Positions 27,488 through 39,900 of a stretch of DNA of 64,000 nt are shown here, piece by piece. The notes beneath the pieces are model-generated. The model had not been told where the DNA came from and did not search any database. It worked only from the letters and a program-made list of their open reading frames with translations. This DNA comes from Balanoglossus misakiensis (taxonomy: Eukaryota > Hemichordata), in the NCBI GenBank assembly GCA_040954595.2, contig CM082598.2:2976001-3040000 (forward strand), in the 5' to 3' direction. A program made the position numbers and the translations under genes. Each line of letters begins with the position of its first letter. The stretch's first letter is position 1.

Positions 27488-30400
27488 TCAGAGACTAAAC
27501 CATCCAGGGAGGCCCCCTCCTTGTACAAGCTTGACATCTTTTTTCTTCTGTTCTTTCTTTAAATTATCAATCATTTCTTGTCCCTCTTCTTTCTTGTCTT
27601 CTGGGTAGATGTCTGGATATTCAAATGTCAGGCCTTCCCCCTTTACAAATGAAAATACAAGGAAGACAGTTAATTTCTGCGATGAGGGAAACAAGTTGCA
27701 AATCCAAACAGTTGGCCAAAAGCACGCCCTCTGGTGGTACATTTTTACTTTATGTGCGAACTCTTTCTCTTGGTACAAACCCCTGTTGTACTCAAAATAA
27801 CATTATGGTGCAAGTTCTAACATCAAACATCAAGAAATCATGAGTTTGAACGAAATCAACAAAAGCAACTCTGATATATGGCTGGGGGGATGGACAAACA
27901 GATGGATAGGCACAGAGACCGACAGACACATTGGAGCGTAACAACTGGTCCTTCTCTAAACTTTGTCAATGGGAACTAAAAATACTGAACAGTTAGCCAG
28001 AATTTACTGAGTGGACTTTTAACTGCCTTGACAACATGTACACATGTAGGAATGCAAACTCCTCTGGACCAAAGATCCTGTTGTACAGGGAACAGTCTTA
28101 AAACGACACCCAAAACAATCATGTCTCTGTTTAAAGTGACAGTACTATACAACAGAAATGTCAAAAATCACACTTACACAGGGACATATATAGTCTACAT
28201 TTATTCCCCTTTAGAACACACCTGTTCTAAGAAGTCTCTCTTATGTGCACCTGACACTCTTATAACAGTTCACAGTACTGCGCTTGTCAATGATGTCACT
28301 TCCTGTGTGGGCAGGTAGCCCAATCAATCAGAGCCAGACAATAGTATTGTATCTCTAAATAGTAGTGCCCTCAGGTTCTTAAGAAACACCCATGCCCTTT
28401 TTTCACTAACACAGGTTTGACTGTATTAGCCTTAAGCATAGAGAATATATAGATATTATTTCGATCACTCTTGTCATAGTTGTCCTTGACTGCACCAGTA
28501 CACATCATCTACATAGCTGACAAGACATAGGCCTTTTTACACAAAGCAGTAAACCCAACACAACGCATACGACCATTGAGCTGATATTATGTTTTTGCCA
28601 GAATTTGGTCTACTCAAGTTCTTCAGTAAACACAGGAACACTGCACTGTTACCCACGCTTGGAAGTGGCCTTTCCTTCCTCAGTGACAAATCTCCCGTGT
28701 GAAAACAAGTTCCAATTCATGACACGGACAGTCACTCTCTTTGGAGACAACTCTCCCTTTATGGAGACAGAGTTCAATTCAGGACATCTCATTGTCACTT
28801 TCCTGCCTGGCAGACAACCCTCTCCCTTGTGAATACAGAGTTCAATTCCGGACATTCCTATCACTTCCTGCAGCTGACCTGTTATAGTACTAGTCTATTA
28901 TAAACATCCTGATTTCATTAGAATAATCTTGAATATAATTGAATCTCACGGGACCTTGTGAATGACTTTTGTCTGATCAACAACTGGTCATTGTAGTGAA
29001 ATAAAATATATGCATTAATTTGTAATACTGATGTAAAACCAATAATTTTCACCATGATTGACACACTTTTGCCATGCCACTCCCCTGTCAATGCACATTG
29101 TGACTGATTGTAAATCACAAGTCCATGAAACAAACAGTGGTTCCAATCCAAACACTTGCTCAGGATATGTCCCCTACTGCGTCAACTGTTGTTATTCTGC
29201 ACGAATGCTGAGTCTGTTTTTCAAAACACGGTAGTCTGACAGTCCCACACGTGGTCTAGTCATCACTTTACAGTCATTTTCACCTCCGTGTTGTGCAATA
29301 ACATCTTGACAATAGGGAACGGGAAATTCAACCAATGCCCCAGTTCTGCGTTGTCATATGCAGTGACATCACTGATGTAAATACCAAAGTGTAGCAGGAA
29401 GTTGGTCTCTGAAGAACAACTGAATTTCCCTTTCAAAAAATCACATGCCTGTATGTGGTTTCACCTTTGTTATAATAGTCCAATACTTGGACTAGTTATT
29501 TCATGAACGACAGAATTTCCCTTTCAAAAATCACATGTCTGTGTATGGTTTCACCTTTCCCATACTAGGCCAGTACTTGTAATTTCATAAACAACACTAC
29601 CAGGTACTACTCAGCACTGACAACCTTTCTGGGGACATTCCACTCAACAAAGCCCCAGTCCTCACTTGGCAAAGTCCAAGCCAAAGTAGAAACCCAAGCT
29701 GCGGTCAAGCCATAGCAAACAATGCTATTGAATGGAATCTACAAATTCCTATAAATACTTTGGTAGTCAACATGTACATATCTGTCCCTCTCTCCTTCCC
29801 TCCTTCCATCCATCCTTCGAGAAAAACAAAGTGAAATACTGGTAAACAAACACCAGCACAACCCTGTTTTCCTCAACCAAGACAAACAAGAATAACAAAC
29901 AACAAAACCGACACTCACCAATGTAACATACGCCATCTTGTAATCGGGCTCTGGTTTAATTCTTCTATTTTTGTGATCTCTCCACAGTTTACCAAACACA
30001 ACCTGAGTATTCACTCTAGCTACTGGTACGTTATATATCTTCTGCAGGTAATTCTTTATATCAAATTTTGTCATTCTGAAAAAGATAAAATTAAAAAGAT
30101 TTGTTTCACGGTATGAAAGGTGCAGTAAATACTTGATTTGAATGAATACTATATGTCAATCTGCGATTACACATTTACTGTCATGGATAGTAAAGACAGA
30201 ATCAAGGAATTGGCTGTTTGTCTAAAAATATTTATTGGTTTAAAACTTCTCTTCTGGCGATAGACCAATGACAATTCATACTTACTGTACTGGGCATTTG
30301 AAGCTAACTTGGTTTGGTGGTTGCGGTTTCTTTGGGGACATCAGAGCCATGTAGAAATCGGTGAAAAAGACTCTGTTTTGTGGGTTGCCAGGCTTCCAAA

Positions 30401-32802
30401 GTGGGTACCTAAGACAGACAGTAAGAGAGCATTAAAACTCTGAATGATTAAAATGTGGAGCAACATTTTTCACATTTTCACCCATTTTTCTCTAATATTT
30501 TCCTTAATTTTAGACCAAGTGGACACAATTTTCCATTGTCTTTGGGTCTCAATCAAAATTTAAGAAAAAATATAGAAAAAGTTAAGAGGGTTTATTTTTT
30601 GAAAGATGACAAGTTGACTATAGCGTTGATAGGATTATTACCGACCGTAATTTAATTGAGTTTCCTGCATCGAAATACAAGCCAAAACTGTTGGGATGAT
30701 GAACCAGAAAAGCAGAAAATGAGTAATGATTACTAAGGTGTATTTTTGACACTTATTTTTCAAACTACTGAACTTCAAACACCTTATCAGTAGTGGATTG
30801 AATAATCGTTTTTGTGTTGAAGCCTAAACCAATATCACTGTCCTTGTTCAGTGATTAATACAATATTGGTCATGGTCACTAGAATGTGAAATGGTCATGG
30901 TCAGTGTTATATCACTAACACTTGGAATACAATATACTTGTGCCATAATTTGATAATATTTACCTCCATCAATGACAAACAAATGAATATTCATGAATGT
31001 GTGATGACACATCTCAAAAGTATGCTATTCTGTAAAGGTCAATACCAAGTTCAATACAACAGAATTTGTGTGATTGACCATGCCTTACATATGACAACAC
31101 CAGCTATTATACAGTGATATTACATTTCTAGAAACTCAAACTGACTCAAAGGGCAAAGCGTAGTACGTCTATCACTTTATGTATTTATGTATATATATTT
31201 GTTCAGTAATGGGTTGCTCATCTATAAAATATTCATCTATGACTTCATTCTTTTTTTTCATGTTTGCCGTGTGTTGCAAGCAGGTGTTAACATAATAAAC
31301 ATGTCATGACACAATTTCCTGAAATTACCAGCAGATTAATCTGATGTACCTGTCCCTGTTTTGATATTTTTTAGTTATTTTTAGAATTATGAATATGTTC
31401 ACTTCAATACAGGTGTGCTTGCTACAAAAAGTAACACCTGATTGTGACACAAATCGATTGTTGGTGCAACATTCAGGGAGCTACAAATAATCTGACAAAG
31501 TTACTTGTTCTAACTGACAATTCTGAACTATAGCAATTTAAACTCTCATCTCTGTGTATGTTATTTCATTTGGTCATCTCCATAATCTCCGCATATGCTC
31601 ATAATAACACAGTGAGTCACTCAGAGTTTATATCCAGAAGTGATAACAGGTTTTTGCCTGACTGACACACTTCTCAGGTCAGGTGGCAAAAACAAAATAG
31701 TTTCACACTTACATCAGCATGGTTAAGAAGCCACAATTGCTGGTTTGGATTAGATCAAGCCCATGTGATAACAACAACTGGTATATGGACCAGGTTCACA
31801 CTTACATCATTACACATTCACACCCTTCAGTTCACACATGATCAATTTGGATCCACAAAACAAAAGTTTTTGATTTTTAATTTTATACCTCAGCACTGAC
31901 AGCAGCATGTCTGTGCTTTTACTGTGACATTTAGGCCTACTCCTGAATATAATGTTGCTTATGCAGATACACCAGCCGCAGAAAAAGTCAAAATATCAAA
32001 ACTCATACGGCATAATATATCATGTAATATTGGGGAGGGGGAGAAAAACTCTGACAAGAGTTTGCAACTTTTATTTACTGGTGATACCAACTCTATCCCA
32101 TTTCTACTGAACTGGTAGTGGTATCATTTTGTTTACATATAACACTTTTGAAGAGGATTAAAATGAGCAAAAACTTAGGGCAGGGATCAGGTAACTCTGG
32201 TGGACACGACTATACCCCTGGGCGATACCAAACTTAGGACAGTTTACTTGATTATCTCAGTTGATGTGCATTGGATGAGGAACTCTTGCCCAAGTAAACC
32301 CCAAACTGGCCAAAGTGACGACCGCTATCTTGTCTAGCAGATAAAATCACAAATATGGAGTTATGATTGTTAGATTAGACAGTTCCTTATTATCGCGTCA
32401 TTGTGTCGCGTGCTAGAGGTGTGGACGCTTCCGTGTTCTTGCGAAAGCTACCATCCATGCACCTTTACAGGTGTTTAGACACTTCAAGTTCCTGGTAATA
32501 TGTTGTCGAAGAAGTTGGGCCAGAGCGATCAGACCGGAAGTGAAATCGATCATGACGCGCGACACATGTGCGCGTGCGTGTCCATTTCAAGCAGACTACA
32601 ATGCGCGGTGTGCGTACATGAGCGTGGTGTTTCAATCATTTTTAGAAAATCGCACCTGCTACAGTGATTACAACGGGTGTTATCTGGATGATGTAATCAT
32701 AAATTACGCACAGACTTAATTTGCACGCCGCAGTTTGGCGGAAACACCACATAAAACAGTTCAAAATAAAGACAAAAGTGCCCACCTGACAAGCCGCGAC
32801 AT
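27488..32802 (-). CDS. MRPL23: Mitochondrial ribosomal protein L23 (uL23m)
   Basis: Protein of the large subunit of the mitochondrial ribosome, near the peptide exit tunnel. Exons in transcript order: 32802-32786, 30408-30286, 30075-29919, 27640-27488. The spliced protein is 149 residues, against 153 in human. Conserved stretches: [56 protein letters not shown], and the C terminus [10 protein letters not shown], matching the family ending G-V-P-x-W-F. Exon 1 encodes only MSRLV plus two bases of Arg. The gene is head to head with the BCL2L14 homologue, about 1.1 kb between start codons. Confidence 0.95.
28650..28862. repeat. Tandem repeat of about 70 bp, three copies
   Basis: Units containing CTCCC(G/T)TGTG or similar, then GAGTTCAATTCAGGACAT or a variant, recur three times in intron 3 of MRPL23. 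The units are diverged. Confidence 0.6.
29425..29600. repeat. Tandem duplication of about 93 bp
   Basis: GAATTTCCCTTTCAAAAA, ATCACATG, then TATGGTTTCACCTTT or TGTGGTTTCACCTTT and AATTTCAT-type ends occur twice in succession in intron 3 of MRPL23. Confidence 0.7.
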
Positions 32803-33907
32803 TTTGGATACGTAATCTGTTTGGTTGTTTGCAACTCTCGTGAGAATTTCTATTTGATTTCATCCCAAATAAGAAATAAGCAAAGCATAACAGGCCCCTG
32901 TACAAATCAGGTTTATTTATATCGTATAATTAATTTTTGCGGTTACTTTGATGGAGATATTATACACCTAGACAAAGTCTCGTGTTAAACATATGGAGGC
33001 CAGCGAGATTACGCCCCCCCCCCGTTAGACTGAATTTCTTCCGGTTGTTCGTACTGACTGCTGTAAATATTTCATGAGTTTTCAAGCGTAAATCTAATTG
33101 AAACTCTCGAGACGACCCGCGATTAGTCATATATGAGATCATCGTTTCTCTGAGAAATGATGGAGGCATAGTGGTGGTGTGTGAAGGGAACAGACAGTGA
33201 AATGGCAGGTAAGATTTGTTGATGTCCAGCGACGTCGCGTCGCGATCACGGTGAAAAGGGAAGTTGATAAGAAATGTATACAAATGTACACAAGTCCGTA
33301 GAAACTTGTAGTGAGAGGGTTTTGTCGAATCGGCTGTGTTGAACAATCGGAGAGGGGGGGGGGGGTACGGAGCGATAGTACAGGGCGCGAATTCCACCCA
33401 ACATCTCTGTGCATGAAGGTACATGCATGTACATTTCAGTCTGATCGAGTGAAATGAACAAGGCATTTGCAACAAGACGTCGCCCTGACGCCGCGCGCGC
33501 ACGCTAATATCGCGAATCGAAAGTGCCGTACAGTCAACGAGGCACGAAATACCGTGGGGATAGGTTCACACATGTAAATACCCGTACCCAGATTGAACTA
33601 GAACATGTAAATATTTGTCAGCAGACAGCGTCGGCGAATTTTATTGGTTGGAAGTTTATCAATCGTTATGGTGTGAAATAGATAACAAATGGGCGCGCAG
33701 CGTTTCTGCGGGAAATTCCCATTTCTCGGAAGCGTCACGATCCTTCTTTGGACTTCCGTTTTATAAATAAAAGCCGGCGCGGACAACGTTTATCATTTCA
33801 TAGCAAAAGAGCGAACGGCAAGACAGCTAAGTTAGTGGTAGTGCGTGTTTGACGCATCGCAACAGTAGTCAAGGAAATTCAGAACGAAAAGTTTAACTCA
33901 CAAAGAC
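32803..33907. promoter_or_regulatory. Divergent promoter region between MRPL23 and the BCL2L14 homologue
   Basis: Richer in CpG than its surroundings (for example CGCGCGCGCACG near 33492 and GTCGCGTCGCGATC near 33234). It contains C and G tracts at 33006-33014 and 33354-33365. A TATA box for the plus-strand gene lies at 33762. A long minus-strand open frame here (32960-33502) is not supported as a gene. Confidence 0.55.
33762..33769 (+). promoter_or_regulatory. TATA box of the BCL2L14 homologue
   Basis: TATAAATA followed by AAAGCCGGCGCGG. Transcription would start near 33793, leaving a 5' untranslated region of about 115 bases before the ATG at 33908. The placement and the GC-rich flank make this a convincing core promoter. 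Confidence 0.65.
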
Positions 33908-36900
33908 ATGCCTGGTGCAGAAATAGAGGTAACAACTCGTTTGACTTTGAAACAATTTGATCATTTTTCATACTAGTTTAGACTAACTTTCTCTTACCGG
34001 TACTTACTTACTATCGCAGTTTTAATCATTATACTACTCACCTGAGTCATGTACTTTTGAAAGTGACTTCAGTATGACAAACTTATTCTCGTCCTTGGAT
34101 GAAGGTAACATCTCTTTTCACAAGTCTGACTATGTCCTTGCTTCTTTTTCCCCAGGTTCAACTTGAACCCCCATCACAAGACATCGGTGACGTCCAAGAC
34201 AGTCATTTCTGTGAAGAACCACCAGGGTAAGTTTCTGAGTCAGTGTCTTAATTAAGAAAGGTTGGCACCATCTTGTGATTGATGTTCTTGCAGGTTATTT
34301 TCTTCGTCTGAGTAACTGTAGATGATACAATATGTGGGGAAAGTAAGTTGTGATGCAATGATATCATAATTTCAAAGACCTCATTGTGTGACACTTTCTT
34401 CGTAGAAATTTTTCATCAGCAGCACGAGACGATTGTTAGTGGTTACTTACCTTTACAATACAACATGGCTTGATTTCGCAATTTAATTTTATTCTAACAC
34501 CAGTCCTATAGTAGATAAAATTAGGGTAGGTTGGGTTATTTGGGTCACGCAGTTACTCTTGTGGCCCGATTTACAGTAATCAAACACTTGACTGGCCTAT
34601 ATCATACTAAACTACTACACCCATTTTAAACAAAATATTGATTTAGTGAGACAGTAAGAAAAGTGAGACAGTAGATAGTAAGACAGTGAGACAGGTAGAA
34701 AAACATAGTGACACACATACAGACGCAGACAGACAGACAGAGACATATAAAACAGATTGTGTATGACACCTAACTGACCCCAACAGATGGTTGAAAATAA
34801 CGAACAACTGTTACTAACAGGCATTGTGGTACACTTTTGGTTCTCATCAATCAATAGAATCTAGCATGGTGTAATTTATAACCGCTAATTGTATTTTGAC
34901 ATACATTGTACATACTGTCTCATACACCTGGTGGACAAAATAATGGCTTTCACATCAGCCTGCTGACTATCAATGGGACCCGGAATTTGACATGTGTCCA
35001 TTTCACTAAAATCCGACTTAGAAGTTCGATAAGCTGTCAAGGGAATCATTTCTTTGTACCCAGGTCATAACATATCACAATGTACAGCTAACATTCACAG
35101 GGTACTGTACAGCACAGACGGTTTATTTTCAGGCCTTGTTGGTAGATTGTTTGGTTAAAAAGAAAGGTAGATTAGATTACACTATTAAATCAAGTGGGTT
35201 GCGGTTTTGATTCGAAAACTTCCTCAGTAGCTCATGAAGGATGTCTCAGTAGCCATAATACAAGTTTTATTGAGTTCCCAAGGAAACTGTAAAGGTCATC
35301 ACATTGTTTGTAGAAGTTATATTTTCAAAGTAATGCTCTAGTAGTAGTCGTATTATTTTTACAAGTAATATTAAGGATTCTGAGTGTTTGATTCAAGGGT
35401 TTTCAAGTACATGTTGTATGTTTGTCATTGTCTGTAGCTAGTTATCCGGTTGATGATTCAATGGCTGTTGACAATGTGAGTGGGAGGGATGTGATAGACG
35501 TCACATTTCGATGTACATATCAAATTGGGATACAGTACGCTAATCGACAAAATAAAAATAGAACATTTTGTGAGAGTTAAGAATGGCACTTCGCATCCTA
35601 ACGTTTTGTTAGTTTTCAAAATAAGTGCATACAAGCATGAATAAGACGAAAGACGGGAAAATTTGAACGGTATAAATTTTATGAACCTCCAGTGTAATGT
35701 ATTTCCACGTATAGAAGACCAACAGCAGTTTAAATGTAAAAGTCTCTGTTGATAATGCTAGCTTTTTCTTATTGATATCAATGTCTCCCCTCTGAATTCC
35801 TGCGTGCTGTGGAAAGGGTCGCACTTGTTGACCCTTACACGCGACACCCACCCTTGCCTCAGTTAGATTGTTGAGATATGGGGAGTCACAAGGGCCAACA
35901 GCTGAAGTGATTTGATTCGTTCCCCCAGAGGCGGAACCTGCTTCGGTCTCCTAATTTTATTGATGTTCTCTCAGATGGTGGTCCAGACATAGAATCTCTT
36001 CAAAATTTGACAGCGAAAGTCAGCCCTTTTTCGTGAAATCACACATAAAATCATATCATATCACAATGTTTTAAGTTTACATTTGCAAATCCTGTACATT
36101 AAAGTTTCTTGTGTGTTACAATAGATTTCAAAACCTATGGTGAATAGATCTGGCTGTTCATTCATATTCTTGTAATAGCCCTGTGGCCTCCACAACTGAT
36201 GAAGTTCATTCCTACAGAATACATTTTATGGGCGAAATTCTCCAAATTGTCTGACGAACTTTCACTAGCGTTTCCTGGTAGCTATGTCGCCACCCGGCTG
36301 CATCGTTGATACGTTTGACGCAGATGATATCGCGAGGGTTCAAAGGTTAATGTAGTGGACAACACTGTGCCTGACAATTATTGATACAGGAGATGTCTCT
36401 CATGAAATGTTCTACCGCATAACTGTCCTCGCAGTTCCATCGGCTGATTCCGGTCAGCGAACCGTCAGTTTCCTGCTTGCTGATTTTAGTGAGAAAAATG
36501 ATGCTAATTAGGCGAAAAGTGTGGCTTATTTCTACTCATGTACATACAGACATACATTTGGATGTGAACAAGTCAAAACAAACTAAAGGTTTAAGTCAGG
36601 CTGGTTTGACGTCTTTGGTGACATTCATGACTTCCTGATAGTACTTTATGATATCGTAATATATATGGTAGAAACGGGGAGACGATAGACATGTATATAA
36701 ATGACATCCGTATCTGAGTATAGAGTAACAAGCCTGAACAGGTTTATTATTATTCCATTTATAAATAATTAATGGACAGCTTTATGTATTTCGTGTATCG
36801 ATTCTCAGAACTGTGCGTCAAACGCATCTTTCGGAGAACTCTGCTTGCTTGCATGGGAAAAGAGCAGTTGGGAAATTCCAAATATCTTGTATTTGTGTAT

Positions 36901-39900
36901 TGCAGTTTTATTTCACTGTGAGGAATGTCTTGCAGTTATTTATTTGTTTGTGTCATCATAATAAATTAGGCAATTGTTCACTTCTAATTTTCAAATATTT
37001 GTGTGTAATTATCCCATACTTTTTTTGATTATTATTAAAATATTTCTGCGATATGTTTATTTTATTTTATTTTTAACTTGTTGAACCCGGCTCAGCAGAA
37101 ACCTGAATGATGCTAGTATATTTCACCCTAGGGTTAGGGTGTAAAACGTTAATGAAAAGTGTATGAATTGATGCATGATTGAAGTCCCTTGTGCGGACCA
37201 CACTAATTACAAAACCCTCGACTTTTGTTGACACTCTTGTCAGAAGATCCTGTCAACAGAAATTTCTTGGCATGATGAAGGTTGAATGACCTCGCCCATC
37301 ATTTGCATGAATGCATGTTTATCAAAAACTCTCCGACCTTCTGGTTCCATTCAGTTGTTTTGTCAACCGGGATTTAACCCTTTCATCCCCCAGTTCTCAC
37401 TTTAGAGGTCCAACCGTACCATAGAAAACAATGGGCTTGGACTGAACCATGGTGATGAGAGAGGTTAACACCTCGCTGATTCTCACGTTCTCTCCCTGAC
37501 ATGCACCACACGATCTCTGGCAGATATTCAAATGTGTTACGTCACTGTGACTATATGTCAAGGGTAGAACGTGCGTTGTGGCAGTACAGTAAACATATAG
37601 TCTTTCGGAGAACGAGAATCCCTAGGTAGATGATTAAAATGAAAATGTCAAAGGATTACAGTCTCAAATACGAGAATTCTTCAATTTGTTATTAGTCTAT
37701 CGATTTACCAACTGAAACTGATCAGTATTTTCATTGTTAGTTTATCAGATCATTACGAGCTCGGTATCTCCAGCCTGCTGTATGAAATTAACACCTGTCA
37801 CGTAACATTAAATGAAATGGACGATTCCATGCCATAATATATTATTTGCAAACGTCATGAAACGTAAAAATACTTCTTTAATATTACCAGAAATTATTTC
37901 CTGGAAGGATCCATTTTTGACAGTTTATAATATGTTCCAGTAAGCTAACCAGCGTAAACATCTTCTTAGTGAAATAGAAAAAAATGACCACAAATTGTTG
38001 AACGCAGATTTCATGAGTCATCAAAGCACTGTGAATGGTGCATTGCAGGCAACAGAATATTAATAAGGGTGCGAAGAAAAATGATCTGTTTTTGATGGAG
38101 CATGAGCACCCTTGTAATGACCGATTGTGTTGAGCATGTTTCAACTTTCCGCGAGGACAACGCACTAATTAGATTAAATTTTAAGCAGTTTTTCGCAGGA
38201 AACAAAATAAACAAAAAAGAACATCAACAATGTAGTCCTTGCCCCAGAAAAACATTCATATGGCAAGAAATAATTACGTATGTGACATTTTCAAAACGTA
38301 CAGTGTAAAAATGGTACATTTTAACCACTCAGGGAAATTCATTCCAGGGAATATTGACTCAGTGTTCATCACATTTTGCTACAAATAATACATATACAAA
38401 GTAATGGAGGCGTAATTTGATTATGGTGTTTATTGCGATTAGGTAAAAATGGGTTTATATATGAAGACTTACGACAGGGTAAAGATGTCATACATGACAT
38501 TATTTAATTTAGCATTTTAACTGAGATACAGAGTTTGTCAGATGATGATAAACAAATGTCACCCTGAACTTTGAGCTGTCACGTATACGTGTAGCTAGTG
38601 ATGTTTATAATTTTAAAATCATATTCAGGCAAAGATGTACACCACAGGCATGTAATAGTGGGCACGGCTGCTCAAAATAACTGATGTACTAGAAACACCA
38701 TGTCGAACTATACCAGCACATGTAGTGCTCAGGACTATGGGTATGAATAGGTCTGGCCTAAAACTGTTAGATCAGTTAGACAGGTGGACAGGCAGACAGA
38801 CAGACAGACATCATTATTATCATGAAAGTGGGGCCATAAATCTTTTACATTACAGTGTTTGATGCTTTCATCCTACGCACTTTTACACTCGGAGAGACAC
38901 TGGGATAGTCACACAGTCTGTTCAGTGTACATTCATCAGTCTATTGTAAAACCCATTACTACCTGTAAATACAATGCACCTTCGCCCCATGCAAGATAAA
39001 CTACAGCGTGACTGACTACTAATGAAAACCTGGAAGACCGTTTACGAGAATAGTTGAGTCCCACTCTTCCAGGAAAATCACCTGAAAATTTCAACGACTA
39101 CGGGACATCACACTCTGACTGAGATAAACGTGGTCAATTGTCCAAATCCTGTTTATCAGAAAGCGAGTGATTTTCATTGGCGGACATGCGAGTTTACGAG
39201 TGGTAGTAGGTTGTCAATCAACACAAGACAAAGAACCGTGTTGAGAGTGGATTTTTCAGGTCACTAACCCCTTTACATGACAGTGTCAGGGTGCATGACA
39301 TCTAGCGAATTTGAAATACCAGTTTTTTTTTTCAGAATGAGAGCGACGATTTATTGACCAGGTTTCTTTCCTTTGCCTGTTTTAGTTTTTTAAATCTGTG
39401 ACACATATGCTAAGGGCGGTGCCACTCTAAGGGATGACCCTGGGACTATTTCCATCAAATGACACATCCATGCGAATGTGAAGGACTGGAAAACAAATGA
39501 CCATCTTTTGATTAACATATGAATGGGATAGAATGCTACTGTCAATTGTGCATTGTATCTAAATTAGGATGATTAATGAACATGGCATTTGACAGATCGC
39601 GAGCATTACGGATTTTTCAGCGATTCCGTCAGAATCACAAACCAGGTTGCTGGTCTAATGCCACCTAGACTTCCTGCTGTTGTGTTTTCTCACACACAAC
39701 ACTGAGACGCCATTGTTTGGGTCTTTGTCTACCCGGAAACAAAAATACGATCAATAAACCTTTGTTTCTCGTGCATTGTCATGTGATTCGCGTAATGATG
39801 TCATCATGTAACGGACAGTGTCTTTGTTTTTAAAATAAAGTGTCAACAACTACACAAAGCAGAAACACGGGTAAACATCACAATATATTAAAATATTTGA

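Noticed and set aside
32960-33502. Minus-strand frame of 180 codons
   Set aside because: It crosses a C/G tract and the divergent promoter region, resembles no family I know and shows no splice or start context; likely chance.
35609-35851. Minus-strand frame of 80 codons in the BCL2L14-homologue intron
   Set aside because: No recognisable domain and AT-rich chance composition.
37884-38214. Two overlapping minus-strand frames
   Set aside because: Lie inside an intron, have no similarity I recognise, and show no promoter.
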